Assembly (NCBI RefSeq): GCF_000149955.1 | Contig: NC_030992.1 | Span: 399,669-463,668, forward strand | Source: Fusarium oxysporum f. sp. lycopersici 4287 | Taxonomy: Eukaryota; Ascomycota; Sordariomycetes; Hypocreales; Nectriaceae | Length of the DNA stretch: 64,000 nucleotides | Reading direction: 5' to 3' | Part shown: positions 20,226 through 32,662 of the stretch, piece by piece | Numbering within the stretch: the stretch's first letter is position 1 | Layout of the letters: every line of letters begins with the position of its first letter | Notes under the pieces: model-generated | Databases searched by the model: none | Told to the model about the DNA's origin: nothing | What the model saw: only the letters and a program-made list of their open reading frames with translations | Made by a program: the position numbers and the translations under genes

Positions 20226-22391
20226 ATGACGACAGTGTTGACAGCGGTACTCGTCTCACTAATCGCCTATTTCTGCCATGGCCCCCTCCACCATCTCCTC
20301 TTCCAAGCCTCAACAAAGACAAAATCACTCGGGGCAGATACCGACGATGATCCTGATGTCTCAAGCAATAGATGTATTGTGAAGAGGTTGGAAGAGGAGG
20401 AAAAGAACTGTGTGGTCTCATTTGGGTCTCAAAGCGGAAACGCACAGGAATTCGCTGAGAAGCTTGGTCGTGAAGCCCATACCCGGTTTTCCCTACGCTC
20501 GACAGTCGCCGAGATCGACGAGTGCACTTACCAGAACTTACATAAACTGCCTGACAGCACCATTGTATCCCTCATCCTTGCTTCATAGGGCGATGGAGAG
20601 CCAACGGATAATGCGGAACAATTCTACAACTTCTTAAATAATGAGGACGATGATGGACCGTTTCACAAACTTCGAGAACATGGCCTTCACAATTTGTCAT
20701 ACGCCGCTTTTGGATTGGGAAACAGTAGTTATGCCCACTTCAACGCTGTGATCCGCAAAGTCGATGAGAGACTACAGCTCTGCGGCGCTAGAAGACATGG
20801 CCCTCTTGGCGAAGCTGACGATGGCAAGGGAACAAACGCTGAGGACTTCATTGACTGGAAAGATAAAATGTGGCCTCGAGTCATAGAAGCCTTTGGTCTG
20901 GTCGAGCATGAGACTGAAGAGCGAGAGCCTGCTTTCGAGGTGATTGAGACACCAAACCACCATGGCCCAATCTTCCAGGCGGATTACACAGACAGGAACC
21001 TCGCACAGCAGGCTCAAGCAGTTACAAACCACTGCTTTGCACCTATCTCGAACTCAAGGCTGCTCTCAGGTGCTGGTGGCCGGTCCTACATACATGTAGA
21101 GCTGGATGTCAAGGACACCAAGCTGGAATATCAGACTGGCGACCATCTCTCTGTGTCTCCCATCAATTCCGATGTCGAAGTCGAGCGCTTCTTGAGGGTG
21201 TTTGGGCTATGGGACAAGCGACACGAGACCATCCGGGTAAGATCGCTCTCGGATGACCTGGGTCCGCCGTTCCCGTCTCCGTGCAGCTACGAATCCGTAG
21301 CTCGGTTTTACATCGATATCTGCGGGCCCGTGTCCCGCGAAGTCATATCCACCTTTGCGAATTCCGTTTCGAATGCTAAGCAGAAGACCACGCTTCGCCA
21401 ACTCGGCAAGGATAAAGAGGCATTTTTGACCCTCACAGGGGGTAACTTTTACAACATTGCTGCCATAATGGAGGCTTTGTTTCCAGGGGAGGCCGTAAAT
21501 GTTCATTTTGCAATCATCATCGAGGCGGTGCCGAAGTTGCAGCCAAGGTACTACTCCATATCTTCGTCTTCTGCCCTCGATGCGAACAAAGTCTCCATCA
21601 CTGTGGCTATCGAGTCGTTTCCAATTCACAACACAAATCGACACTTCTCAGGCGTTGCGACAAACTTCATCTTGGACGTTGCTTCCACCGAAAATGAAGC
21701 TATTTCCAGGAGCCGAGTGCAGCCGATAACCTACACGCTGCCCACAAAACGACCTCACCTACAGCCCTCTCTCTCAGTCTTTGTCAAGACTTCGACATTC
21801 CGACTACCGTCTGATCCGACAATACCTATTCTTATGGTTGGTCCTGGCACCGGAGTTGCCCCCTTCCGCGGATTTGTCAGAGAACGAGTAGTGATGCATC
21901 GACAAGGCAAAGACTTTGCGCCGATGACGCTATTCTATGGCTGCCGCAAGAGGACTGAAGATTTCTTGTACCAGGAAGAGTGGGAGGTAAGTTCTCTGTT
22001 AGCCCTAGCTAACTGTGCAATAACTAACATGTCTTTCACCAAAGGGATATACCGCTGAGCTGGGCTCCAAGTTCAGGATGTACATAGCGTTTTCGCGAGA
22101 GCAGCAGAATAAGATTTATGTTCAAGATCTTATTCTTGAGCAATCCAGAGACGTAGCGTCTCTGATACAGAACGGTGGGCACGTGTATGTTTGCGGTGAC
22201 GTGGGCATGGGTCGAGGAGTGACGGAGACGCTTTGCAAGGTCCTTGCTTCTGAGACCAGCGTGTCTTTGGCTGATGCACAGCGGGTATTGTCCGACATGC
22301 GACATTCACATCGATATCAGGTTCGTGTCTCATGGAACCTTCCAATCGTGTCAAGATTTAACTAACAATGTGATAGGAAGACGTCTGGTAG
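20226..22391 (+). pseudogene. NADPH-cytochrome P450 reductase with one in-frame TAG
   Basis: Exons 20226-21986, 22045-22320 and 22377-22391 form a 684-codon frame with the right family length and order. There is an N-terminal membrane anchor (AVLVSLIAYF), an FMN domain (FGSQSGNAQEFA, FGLGNSSYAHFN), a FAD domain (PRYYSISSSS) and an NADPH domain (MVGPGTGVAPFRGF, YVCGDVGMGRG). It ends in EDVW, as expected. Codon 121 (20586-20588) is TAG exactly where relatives have the Tyr of the FMN-binding AT-Y-GEGEPT motif; the surrounding ILAS-GDGEPTDNAEQF is intact. Splice sites elsewhere are good. A 24 bp intron (GTATCC...ATAG) would remove the stop but is far below normal intron size. It is therefore probably a recent pseudogene next to P450 relics. 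Confidence 0.85.
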
Positions 22392-22901
22392 CTGGACATC
22401 AGTATGTTTCGTGGGGTGGTATTGTCGGTTTAAGAGATTGAAATAAGGCATTTGAATGAAGTTTTAATTGCCTTCGGTATAAATGGACTCTTAGGTATCG
22501 TGGAAGATGTATTGGTACCCTCATTACGACCTATTGATGTAGGATATTTTTCCCTCGGGAATGCATAAAAGCGCATACAGACCATATCTCAATCAGACTA
22601 CCAGGTGACCAAAACGAAAAAAGTATTATAAATAGTTCTTCTGAGATTAGATTGTAAAATATAAATCTTTGAGATCTTCCTGATGACAGGGGTTTAATTG
22701 ATGCGGACCATTAATGCAGCTGTTGTTTGCCTTGTCTAGTGGCGGTGTGGAGAATGCACAAGGCGACAGGGAATAGGCGCACCAGTAAATCTGCCTTGCT
22801 GCCTAACAATTTCCCTCAAACGACGTCCATTCCTTTTCCTTCTTCAATTCCCAAGTCAGACATGCAGTCAACAATTCCATAATCTCACCTAGCGTGTTAT
22901 T
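22392..22901. other. Intergenic, no gene seen
   Basis: A 510 bp spacer carrying the presumed terminator of the reductase and the promoter of the NACHT gene. Nothing else was recognised. Confidence 0.55.
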
Positions 22902-25900
22902 ATGGCTTCTCCTGATATTTTTGCCTCCGCCTATCACAGCTTCCTCAGCACCCTCAGTGACAATGACCGGGCACGCTACGATGACAAGTGTACCCCGCAA
23001 GGCCTACTGGATGGCTTAAAAAAGATATCTAGCCTAGCGAAGGGGACACAGAATAGGCGTTCTCAGAAGCCTTTTGCGATCGTGCGGGATTTCAATGAGA
23101 GAATGCGCCCGTTTTTTGCCATTATTGAGGGGCCCGTAACGCAAAGCTCTGTTTACGCGGGTGCGGCGTTAGGCGCATTGAGGCTCGTTCTTGAGGTCAG
23201 ATGATACGACACGACAAGGCTCTGAGAAAATTACTAATCATTCTGATGTAGTTGGCCAGTTGCTTTCCAACGCTACTTACAAAACTTTTACAGTGCATCA
23301 AAGATATCACTGAGTCATTTCCTAGATATGAAGCTCTGGAGGATATCTGCCGCGGCAAGCTGAGTTCTCGACTGTTGGTTCACCTTGGGCGAGTTTACCG
23401 GGATCTCTTCGATTTCTTCGATAGTGCAGCAACCTTGTTCACGGCTGGCAGCGGAAGTAAGTACTATCCTCGGGCCTGTCTTCAGATCTAACCTTTATGC
23501 AGAGGTCAGACGACCAGTCGAGTTGATTGCCAGTGTTATATGGCGACCCTTTGACGAGAGGTTCGGTGGTATCTTATCAAGCATGTCTAAGCACCAGCAG
23601 CAACTGAACGACGAAGTCAATATCTATCAGCTTGAACTCACAAGAGACGTCGCCACAACTTCAGAGGAGATTTGCAAAGACACACAAGCCACCCATGCCA
23701 TTGTTTCGGGCCTTCAAGAGCAGATGCGACTCCAAACGCGAGGTACGTATTCAGGTGCAGTCGTCTCGTGTCTTGCTAATCTGCCAATTTAGAACAAGCA
23801 ATCGCTAGGATACAGTCTTGGTTAAATGCACCAAACTTTGCGAGCACGTATTGGAACACTCTCGATGAATGCCAAGACGATACCGCGCAGTGGATCTTTG
23901 AAGTGGATAAGTTTCAAGAATGGTCCGAGAGCATCTCAAGAGGAAGTTCTGCGCCAGATAGCAGAATTTTGTGGATTCATGGTAAGAGACGATGGACTTG
24001 ATACAACTTTCTCAGACTGACATTACAAGGTAACCCTGGAGGCGGCAAGAGTGTTCTAGCAGCATCAATCGTCCACGAACTATCTGTCTATAATCAAAAC
24101 CTGGTTTACTTCTTCTTCAAAGAGCAGTCTCCATTCCACACAGCTTCCGACCTCGCTTTTCGCGCTATTCTAGCTCAGGTTCTACACAAGCATAAACATA
24201 GCGATGACATACTCGACAAGTTTATTTTTGCTTCCAATCATGGCGACAAATCATCCGGTCAATCGATTGCAACGCCAGCTGAGCTAAAAGATCTGCTTCA
24301 TCTGTGTTTGAGCTCCATTGAAAACCCCATCATGATTCTTGATGGTATCGATGAGTGTACAGAGCCGGATGGATTCGTTAAATATCTCAAGACGCTACTC
24401 TCTCTACCAAATCTACGCGCTTTATTCTCGAGCCGACCTACTGTTCAATCATTGACCAAGTTGGTTCCACTACAACACCGTTTGAGCTTTGGCCAAGTTG
24501 GCGTAGAACATGACATTCATACCTATTGTCATTATCATCTGACTGATCTTGTCGACGAGGGCCTCCTTCTGGAGTCTTCTAATATTCAGCAGCTCACGCG
24601 AAGCCTAGTGCTGGGAGCTGATAGGATGTTTCTCTGGGCAAAATTAATGCTCTCGTTCTTGAGATCTCCTGCTCTGAACCGACGGCTAAGGGAGAGTATG
24701 ATTCACTCCATCACGCTTCCAGAAGGTCTCGGGTCTATGTATATGAGAATCTTTCGACAGATATCCCTCCTGGACTCGGCGCAACAGCAAATGGCCAAGA
24801 AGGTTATCCAATGGACACTTCTTTGTCATCAAGAGTGTTTCCTGTCTTCCAGCTCTTGGCATCACTTACTCGGTGCTGAGGAGCCAGATGATAAACAATC
24901 GGCATTTTCCCACCTTTCTGAGCTCATCAGTCTAGTGACTTGCGGATTAGTTATCCTGCGAGGCTCAGCGCTCCACCTAGGTCTTCTGGAAAAATGTAGC
25001 TCAAGTGGCTCCAACTCGGCCAACTGTGCCTTTGTTCATCTTTCTGTCAGAGAATATCTTTTGGCATGGACACCGGAAGATCAGACTATTGCGATGTTGT
25101 CCCCTTCTCCGATCATCTCGCATATGGATATGGCGAAATTGTGCTTGGATCACTTGCTTGACTCAGCTCCCACTTCGATACCTTTGCGTATGGACAGAGG
25201 GCTCATTGATCTATACTCTTACTGCTCCGTCCGTTGGCTCTATCATCTCGGCAAAGCCGTCTCTCCCAGGACATCATGGCGCAGCGTATGCTATCAAGAA
25301 ATGTGTTCAACCGCCGTCACGGGGATTGTTGACCTGCTAAGGCGCTTCCTTGAGAATCCATTCGCAGTTGCTCACTGGATTGACTGCTTCTATACAAGCC
25401 CGTCTGTCTTTCCATTTTGGTCCTCGGCAGGGGTGCGTCGACTTCAGTTCGACAGCGACAATAATGTTCCAACGGCAATGATACTAAAGGAATTCTCACA
25501 AGCACTAGAATGGCTAGACTGGGCACAGAAGCTCCAGCTACCAGACATTGCAAGCAAAATATTTCTTCATTTGTCTGACAATCTAACTCGACTAATGGAA
25601 GACTTGACTGATATATGCAAGAAATGGGACTTGAAGCTAAACGAAACACCAGCTGCTATATGGAGTGATGTTCTTGCATTTACATCAAGCAAGTATCTCC
25701 CAGCAGCCCAGTCTACGTACCAAGTCCCAATTAACTCAGGAACACCAAACCTCCCTACCGGGGCTTCTCAACGCCTTTGTCACATCTCAGCGACTTCTTC
25801 TGACGGGTCTGTACTTGGTATTCTTAGTATCTGGCCATCACGCAAGTTTGAGGAGTTCTGGGAAACGATCCACCCAAGCACTGCATATATCGAAGTCGAG

Positions 25901-27312
25901 AATTATTGTGAGAATTGGCATGCGGTCTATGAACTCAGCCGTGTAGGCGAACCTATGGAGAAGCTTGGCACCGTTTCTATTCCGTTGCAGGCGACGGAAG
26001 TGGCGTTGCAGATGAGACAGGCATTCCGACAAGAGCATTTCTCGACGTGGAAGGCTTCTTTCCCGTTCTCTATCAGCTTCAATGGCTATTCCATCTGCGT
26101 TCTACGGACTATTTACCGTGTCACTATCGACCCAGTGTTATCGAAACTTCGAATCAGATCTTGTCGTATGCCTCTCGAGGAAATTGCGAGGATCCAGCAC
26201 TTCTGGGATGATAGGCTCAAGATACATGATCCAAGTTATTCACTGAGTATCGGGTTGCCACCAACATTGCAGTTACTGCAACGAAAGGTGTACATGTATC
26301 GAACTATTTTCGACATGCACAGCCACCACATCTTCTTCCAAGATGCAAAGAAATTCGAGGAGCCTCTATTAGCTGTCTTTGAGATCAAAGACACTTCGAG
26401 TGGAGAGCTTCAAGTTCGGCTTGTCGCCGTGGCGCCAAAGGAGATAATGAGTTCATGGCTAGGCTGTACCGGAGTGCCTTTAGCAACAGCAAGGTTTCAC
26501 CCCGAGTCGAGCCTCATTGTATCTGCCATTAGGGGTCGTGTTATGGCATGGGACTTTTCACGAAGTAAGACTTACACCCGAACTTAATTGGCAATTTCTG
26601 ACAACAGGCAGACACTATGAACCATCTTTCACAGGATGGAGCCGAGGTTACAAGCCTGTCGATATCGGCGTGTGCGAATTACGTGGTTGTCATGCGGAAA
26701 CACTCAGATAGCCATGAAGTCTATGACTTGACAAAACGTGACTTAAAGACTGCTAACAGAATTGCCGGTAGCGTGAGGTCTTCACAATCACTGATGCCCC
26801 CTCCGAAACAACAGAAGACTCATAGCTCACACGATGAATATATGCAAAGGCTTGAAACTAGAATGGACATTACCAAAGCTAGCGGATCTAACTTGACTCT
26901 TGCTGAAGGAGCTGGAAGCTCCGCCATCGTCAACGCCGGGTCTCAAGAAATAGGGTGTCAGTTGAGAATTGATGCTGGAAAGATCAAGTTGACCGCTCCG
27001 CCATGCATCGGAGATACAACCGCCAAGAGCCTGGAACTGTTATCGATACCAAGCACGATCTCAACGCAAGACAGTCGCATAACGCTATATCTTCCGAAGC
27101 AAGGTGATAATTACCTCTCGGTACTAGTAGATAAGGGAATAGAAGATGGGTATAACATGATGGATAAATCAGGGCAAAGTCTGCCTGTCTTGGTCAGGAA
27201 GGATAAGCGGCTGATCCGTGAGGCTATCCATAACGCTACTGGGGAGAGGGGCGAAAAAATCAAACTAGTGGAAGGGACGAAGAGATTGTTTTCAGAGGTA
27301 GATAAATGGTGA
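22902..27312 (+). CDS. NACHT-domain STAND (NLR-like) protein
   Basis: Six exons (22902-23195, 23252-23456, 23503-23742, 23793-23981, 24030-26564, 26612-27312) join in phase to 1,387 residues. The first 200 residues form an all-helical module (FNERMRPFFAIIEGPV, YAGAALGALRLVLE) of the type found in front of fungal NACHT domains. Walker A is NPGGGKS near 310 and Walker B is IMILDGIDE near 408; RALFSSRP is the sensor segment. A long helical region follows, then a degenerate WD-like end (ATARFHPESSLIVSA, GRVMAWDFSR). Such proteins work in non-self recognition and cell death. The last 230 residues are low in known motifs. Part of that exon is repeated as a relic at 32080-32345. Confidence 0.85.
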
Positions 27313-27487
27313 AACTTGGGCAATTGTGTGAGCAGTTGGTATGCTGCCTGAACTGTGTTTTTAAGAGTGTTATTTTGAGTTGATAGACCTGACAGCTGAT
27401 GCTTGCATCGCACGCCTTGCCCGATAAATGGTGAAAATAAGTAGAGTTATAACAGAATAGTGATTCCTCTCGCAGACAGCTTCAAAG

Positions 27488-28234
27488 CTAGATATTTACA
27501 GCCAACATGACTAGCCCGATTAACATCTCCCAGGAAGCAAAAGCACCCATGGGAGCTGGGACACCTCCGGCCGAAGTGTGTGAGCTGCCAGAATCTGATG
27601 AGTCAGAGCCTGGTGAGCTGGTAGGCTGAGGGCTGGCGCCGGTGCTGTCAGAGCCCGAAGCGGAGTAGGTGACGTGGGAGTAGCCAGAGCCAGTGGTCTC
27701 GGTGGCGTCAGGGGCCTGATCCTCGGTGGTCTCTGAAGCTGGAGCCTCAATGGTAGAAATTTCCGAGCTGGAACGAGTCGAATCATTTCCACCATTTTTC
27801 TCACCATTCCGAATCTCGGGACATGGTGGCAATTGAGCAAACTCTGTACCCTCGAAAAGCGCACACGTCTCTTCCGGATAGTACTGAACACTATTCAAAT
27901 AGATTAGGAACTATTTGTAAACTCTAATCAGGGCATATACATACCAATAGTCGAACATTATACCAATTATAACATCAGCTCGGGCCTCAGCAGCTGATGT
28001 GTCAATTATGTCGCTGGAGGTCGATATTCCACATTCAGTTATACAGAGAGATACTGCGGACCCGCCTTGACCCATGCAAAGATAATTGGCAAATTCCTTT
28101 GACTGCGTGTTGCTAGGGCCATCGGCGATGGCCTCGTCAAGACAAGGGGCGCATAATGGGTCCACGCCATCAAAGATACCTTTGGAGGCGAGCGCCAAAG
28201 GAAGAAAGAACGTTCCAGCTGCGATGAATTTCAT
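27488..28234 (-). CDS. Small secreted, probably GPI-anchored Ser/Thr-rich protein
   Basis: Two exons (28234-27945 and 27890-27488) encode 230 residues. A signal peptide (MKFIAAGTFFLPLALAS) is followed by a Cys-containing domain (LCAPCLDEA, YLCMGQGG, LCITECG, ETCALFEG). Then comes a Ser/Thr/Pro-rich stalk and a hydrophobic C-terminus (WEMLIGLVMLAVNI) preceded by small residues, the layout of a GPI-anchored wall protein. The tail sits 175 bp from the convergent NACHT gene. I do not recognise the cysteine domain. Function is unknown; surface exposure is the main inference. Confidence 0.72.
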
Positions 28235-28434
28235 CTTGAGTTGATATTGATGGTGGCCGATTGTCGATTGTTGTGTTGAGGGACGCTGAGTGAGGGAGGG
28301 ATCCAGATATTAAATACATATACGAAGGTTAGCGACAAAAGAAAGTAGAGACACCAACTGAATTTGAGAAATGAATCCTATGCAGCCTAACAAGTTGTGT
28401 GCGCCACTTTTGATCATCTTTTCCGGCTTAGACA

Positions 28435-31400
28435 GTGACTATTGGTTTCCCTCGACAGCTGGGTAGGGCATTGGCGCTCATCACGATCACCATCGCACCT
28501 GTCATGGTCGTTGGCATTGGCTTTTCTATAGGTGTCGATGCACAGATCGAGTTCAAGATCATGAAGCTCTACTCAGCAGCCAACTCACTCGCCGAGGATG
28601 TCATTGGATCAGTCAGAAACGTCCACGCCTTTTGGATGCGGCCCCGCCTAGTCCAGAAATACGATAACTACCTCACGCAAGCCCGCAGGCTAGGCGACAA
28701 GAAGTCTCCTGTTTGGGGTCTCATCTACAGTACCGAGTTCTTCATGATCTTTAGCGGCTACGCACTGTGCTTTTGGCGAGGGGTGCACATGTATGCCGAT
28801 GGAGAGATTAAAGGGCCCGGAACCGTCATCGCGTAAGTTGGTTTCTACAAGTTTTTAGTATGAGGGAGATGAATTGACCATCTAGCGTACTGTTCTCTAT
28901 CGTCATCGCTGCCTCCTCCCTGACGCAGATCTCACCGTACTTCACCGCATTCGCCAAAGCTGCTTCAGCCGCAAATGGCCTGTTTGTCACGATCGATAGG
29001 CAACCACTCATCAACGCGCTGGATGAATCTGGGGATCGCCCTGAGAAGGTCGATGGGACAATCGAATTGTTTGACCTCTCCTTTTTTTACCCTACTAGGC
29101 CCGATGTGCAAGTGCTTCGTGACTTCACATTGACCTTCCCGGCTAGAAAGACGACAGGACTCGTAGGCGCGAGCGGCAGTGGCAAGTCCACTATCGTTGG
29201 CCTTTTAGAGAGGTGGTATACCCCAACGTCCGGCTCGATACGTATCGATGGCCGGCCAATCGAGACACTTAACATCAATTGGCTCCGAACTCACATTAGA
29301 ATGGTTCAGTAGGTGTGTCATTATCTGCCTTTTTTCCCTCCCCCAGACACTCACACCTTCTAGGAACCTGTTCTATTTAATGGTACTATATTCGAGAATG
29401 TGTGTAATGGTCTCACGGGCACACAATGGCAAGATTCTCCTCGAGAGTCCAAGATGGAACGCGTCATCGAAGCATGCAAAATGTCTAATGCCCATGAGTT
29501 CATCTCCCAGCTTCCAGAAGTAAGTGCCAATCAGCTGATTTCAAGATAGTAATCTGACGGAAGTAGGGATATGAGACGCAAGTAGGTGAGCGAGCTGGGT
29601 TACTGTCTGGAGGTCAAAAGCAACGCATTGCTATTGCTCGTGCCATTATTTCCGACCCCCGGATCCTGTTACTCGACGAAGCTACCAGCGCCCTAGACCC
29701 AACCTCGGAAGGCCTAGTCCAGAAGGCATTAGATCAGGCATCAGTAGGGCGTACTACGATTGTCATCGCTCACAAGCTAGCAACTATCAAAAACGCCGAT
29801 AACATCGTTGTCATGTCGAAGGGTGAGGTTTGTGAGTCAGGAACACATAGCCAGCTACTCGGTATGAACGGAGCATACGCGCGATTGGTCAAGGCCCAAG
29901 ACCTTGAGTCCAATCAGAAACAACACAGTGATACTGAAGCTACTGAAACGGGAGACGAAGGCGAGAAGGAGGATACAGGGCTCAAACAGATCCACACATC
30001 AGCGAGTCATCGAAAAGGCGTTTCTTCAGCAGTGCAACAACAGGAGCTCCTTGACTACAGCAACTGGAAAAGGCGAGGCATTGTGAGGGTGGTTTGGTCA
30101 TCACTTGTGGAACAAAAATCTCTCTGGACCACGCTATTTCTCATGTTTCTTATGTGTCTTGCAGGAGGTGGCTTTCTTATCACTTGCTGACTTGGCTTGA
30201 CTGACTGATTTAGGTGCCGTGTATCCCGGCCAAGCCCTCGTCTTTGCAGAGCTGATGAATGTATTCACCTATTCTGGCTCAAAACTACGGTCCAAAGGAG
30301 ATTTCTTTGCTCTCGTATTTTTCATCATCGCCATCGGCAACCTCATCATTTATTTCGTTCTTGGATGGTTCTCTAACACCATCGGCCAGGTATGACCAGC
30401 CCACACGCCAGTAATTGATAACGAAGCTGACGAGGAAAAGGAGAATGACCCATTTTTATCGTCGCGAAATGCTTGGAGCAATCTGTTGATTTACTTGTAC
30501 TTGCTCTGGGATTCTGGTGAGTCGCCCTCTGCTATTCTACCTTGACCGCAACTAATGCTCTTGTAGGTACGGTTGCCGCTTGTTATCTTTCAACGAGTAT
30601 ACGATGCGTCAGTTCTACATCGTCTTCGTCGGTGTGTTCCTCAGTGGCCAGGGAGCGGCACAATTCTTCATGTATACAAGCAGTGAGCGATGTCCTTCTC
30701 CTCCATGGAAAAGAAACTTACTGACCCTGACTTATAGGCATTACCAAGGCTGTCTCGGCGGGCAACTATATGGCTTGGGTCAGGTCATTGAAGCCAATCG
30801 TAACAGAAACACCAGACAACCACGACAAAGGTCCTTCAGACTCTCCAGACTCCATGATATTGGATAACGTCAGATTCACCTACCCCACAAGACCTGACGC
30901 GAAAGTACTGGGTGGCATTTCAATGACGATCCAACCTGGAGAGTTTGTTGCATTTGTTGGCAGCTCGGGATGTGGTAAAGGCACCATGATATCCATGCTC
31001 GAACGATTCAACGATCCTTCTTCCGGTTCCATCAACCTCGGCGCACAGAATATTGCGTTGCTCAATCCACGTCTCTACCGGGGACATACTGCATTGGTGC
31101 AGCAAGAACCAACGCTCTACCAGGGCACTATCCGGGAGAACATTTCCTTGGGGTTTGAGAACGCAGAAGCTCTCACTGATGACATGATTATTAATGCTTG
31201 CAAACAAGCTAATATATACAGATTCATTGAGTCCTTGCCTGAAGGACTGAATACGCAGTGTGGTTCACGAGGACTCTCACTATCTGGAGGCCAGCGCCAG
31301 CGTATAGCGATTGCCAGGGCCCTTGTGCGTAACCCTGATATCCTATTTCTGGATGAGGCCACATCAGCACTAGATACAGAGAGCGAGAAGATTGTTCAAG

Positions 31401-31594
31401 AAGCATTGGCAGAAGCTGCAGCATGTGGGAAACGTATTACTATCGCTGTCGCTCACCGTCTCTCTACCATCAAGGATACAAACTGTATTTTCGTCTTCCT
31501 TGGCGGCAGAATTGTAGAGTCTGGTACACACGCATCATTAATGCAGAAGGGTGGGATCTATTACCAGATGTGTCAGGCACAATCTTTGGATTAA
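28435..31594 (+). pseudogene. ABCB/MDR-type multidrug transporter, truncated and broken
   Basis: Both ATPase domains are readable. The first has [18 protein letters not shown] and [12 protein letters not shown]. The second has GSSGCGKGT, LSLSGGQRQR and [12 protein letters not shown]. The rest is damaged. The first 200 or so residues of TMD1 are absent: homology starts near ALALITITIAPV at about 28460. At 29310-29312 a TAG replaces the Gln codon expected before EPVLFNG. In TMD2, YRREMLG (about 30450) is joined directly to VDLLVLALGFWYG in a different frame, which deletes roughly 200 residues and shifts the frame. Introns keep good borders. A full-length relative would be about 1,300 residues. 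The gene cannot make a working pump. Confidence 0.85.
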
Positions 31595-32079
31595 GCCATT
31601 TAGGATGCGAGAGCCTGGGGATGTTGAAGGGGTTTAAGGAGCGGGAGCTAAAGCATGGGACGGATTAGAAGAAAACAACTAGACTGATTATGTTCTTTTG
31701 TAAACTTAGATTAGATTAATAACTCCTCTTAATATTTCTGATCTGCTTTTCCGCCTAACTCTCTGCGACTCAGTTTAGTTGTGTCACATTAGCAGCGCCC
31801 TGCCTCATTGGGGCACCGTCAATGCAACTCTCCCCCTGGGTGGGTGGCTAGCTAGTAGCTACCGCACAATCAACGCGCTTATGTTGTGCCACCTTCAGCG
31901 TCCGAAGTATCGCAGGACTATGCAGAAGTTCTGCGTCCTTCCATTTCAAAAGCACTATTATGATGTTTGGAGTATACTTGGTCTCTTGGGGAACAGGGTA
32001 AGATAACAGATCCATAAGAGCCCACACCCATTGTAATAAAGTTGACTCTCTTTGAGGGAACTTAATATACTTTTGCCTA

Positions 32080-32345
32080 ATCGATACCCGGCACGATCTT
32101 AACTGCAGACAGTCGTATAACGCTATACATACTGAAGATGAGAACCACCTCTAGGTACTAGTAGATAAGTGAATAGAAGACGGTTATAATATGCTGGATA
32201 AATCAGGGCAAAGACTACCTGTCTTGGTCAGGAAGGATAAGAGGCTAATCCACGAAGGTATGTACAGCGGGAATGGTGATGAGGGTGGAGGTATAAAACT
32301 AGTGGTAGAGACTAAGATAATGCTCTCAGAGATAAAGGATTAGTG
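32080..32345 (+). pseudogene. Decayed copy of the C-terminal exon of the NACHT gene at 22902-27312
   Basis: The stretch aligns by eye with 27040-27312 over its whole length. Shared blocks include GGTACTAGTAGATAAG, GATAAATCAGGGCAAAG and TGCCTGTCTTGGTCAGGAA (one mismatch), in the same order and spacing. The copy contains several stops in the parent frame and has no start, so it is not coding. Upstream (31595-32079) no further match was noticed, so only about 270 bp of the parent are retained. It shows that a second NACHT gene, or a tandem duplicate, once lay here. Confidence 0.85.
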
Positions 32346-32662
32346 GGTTAGGATAATAAAACTTTACATTTGGATGTCAAAATAGAGTTTATGATAACTT
32401 ACCCATGTCTTTTCTAGCTGGTCTCGGTTCGTATGATTCTCTTGTTCCTATACTATTTCCTCTTTTTGGAACTTAATAACTATATTTGATAAAACTTGTG
32501 GCATTCAACTAGCTCAATGTAGACTCAAATACGCAATGCACTTAGATAGTTGGCATATCGTCTTAACTTTTGTTATAAAAGAAGTCTTTAGGTAGTATAT
32601 CACTAAAGCAATTTACCATCATGTGCAGCCACGGGCATGCTCTCCTCATGCACAGAACTCCG

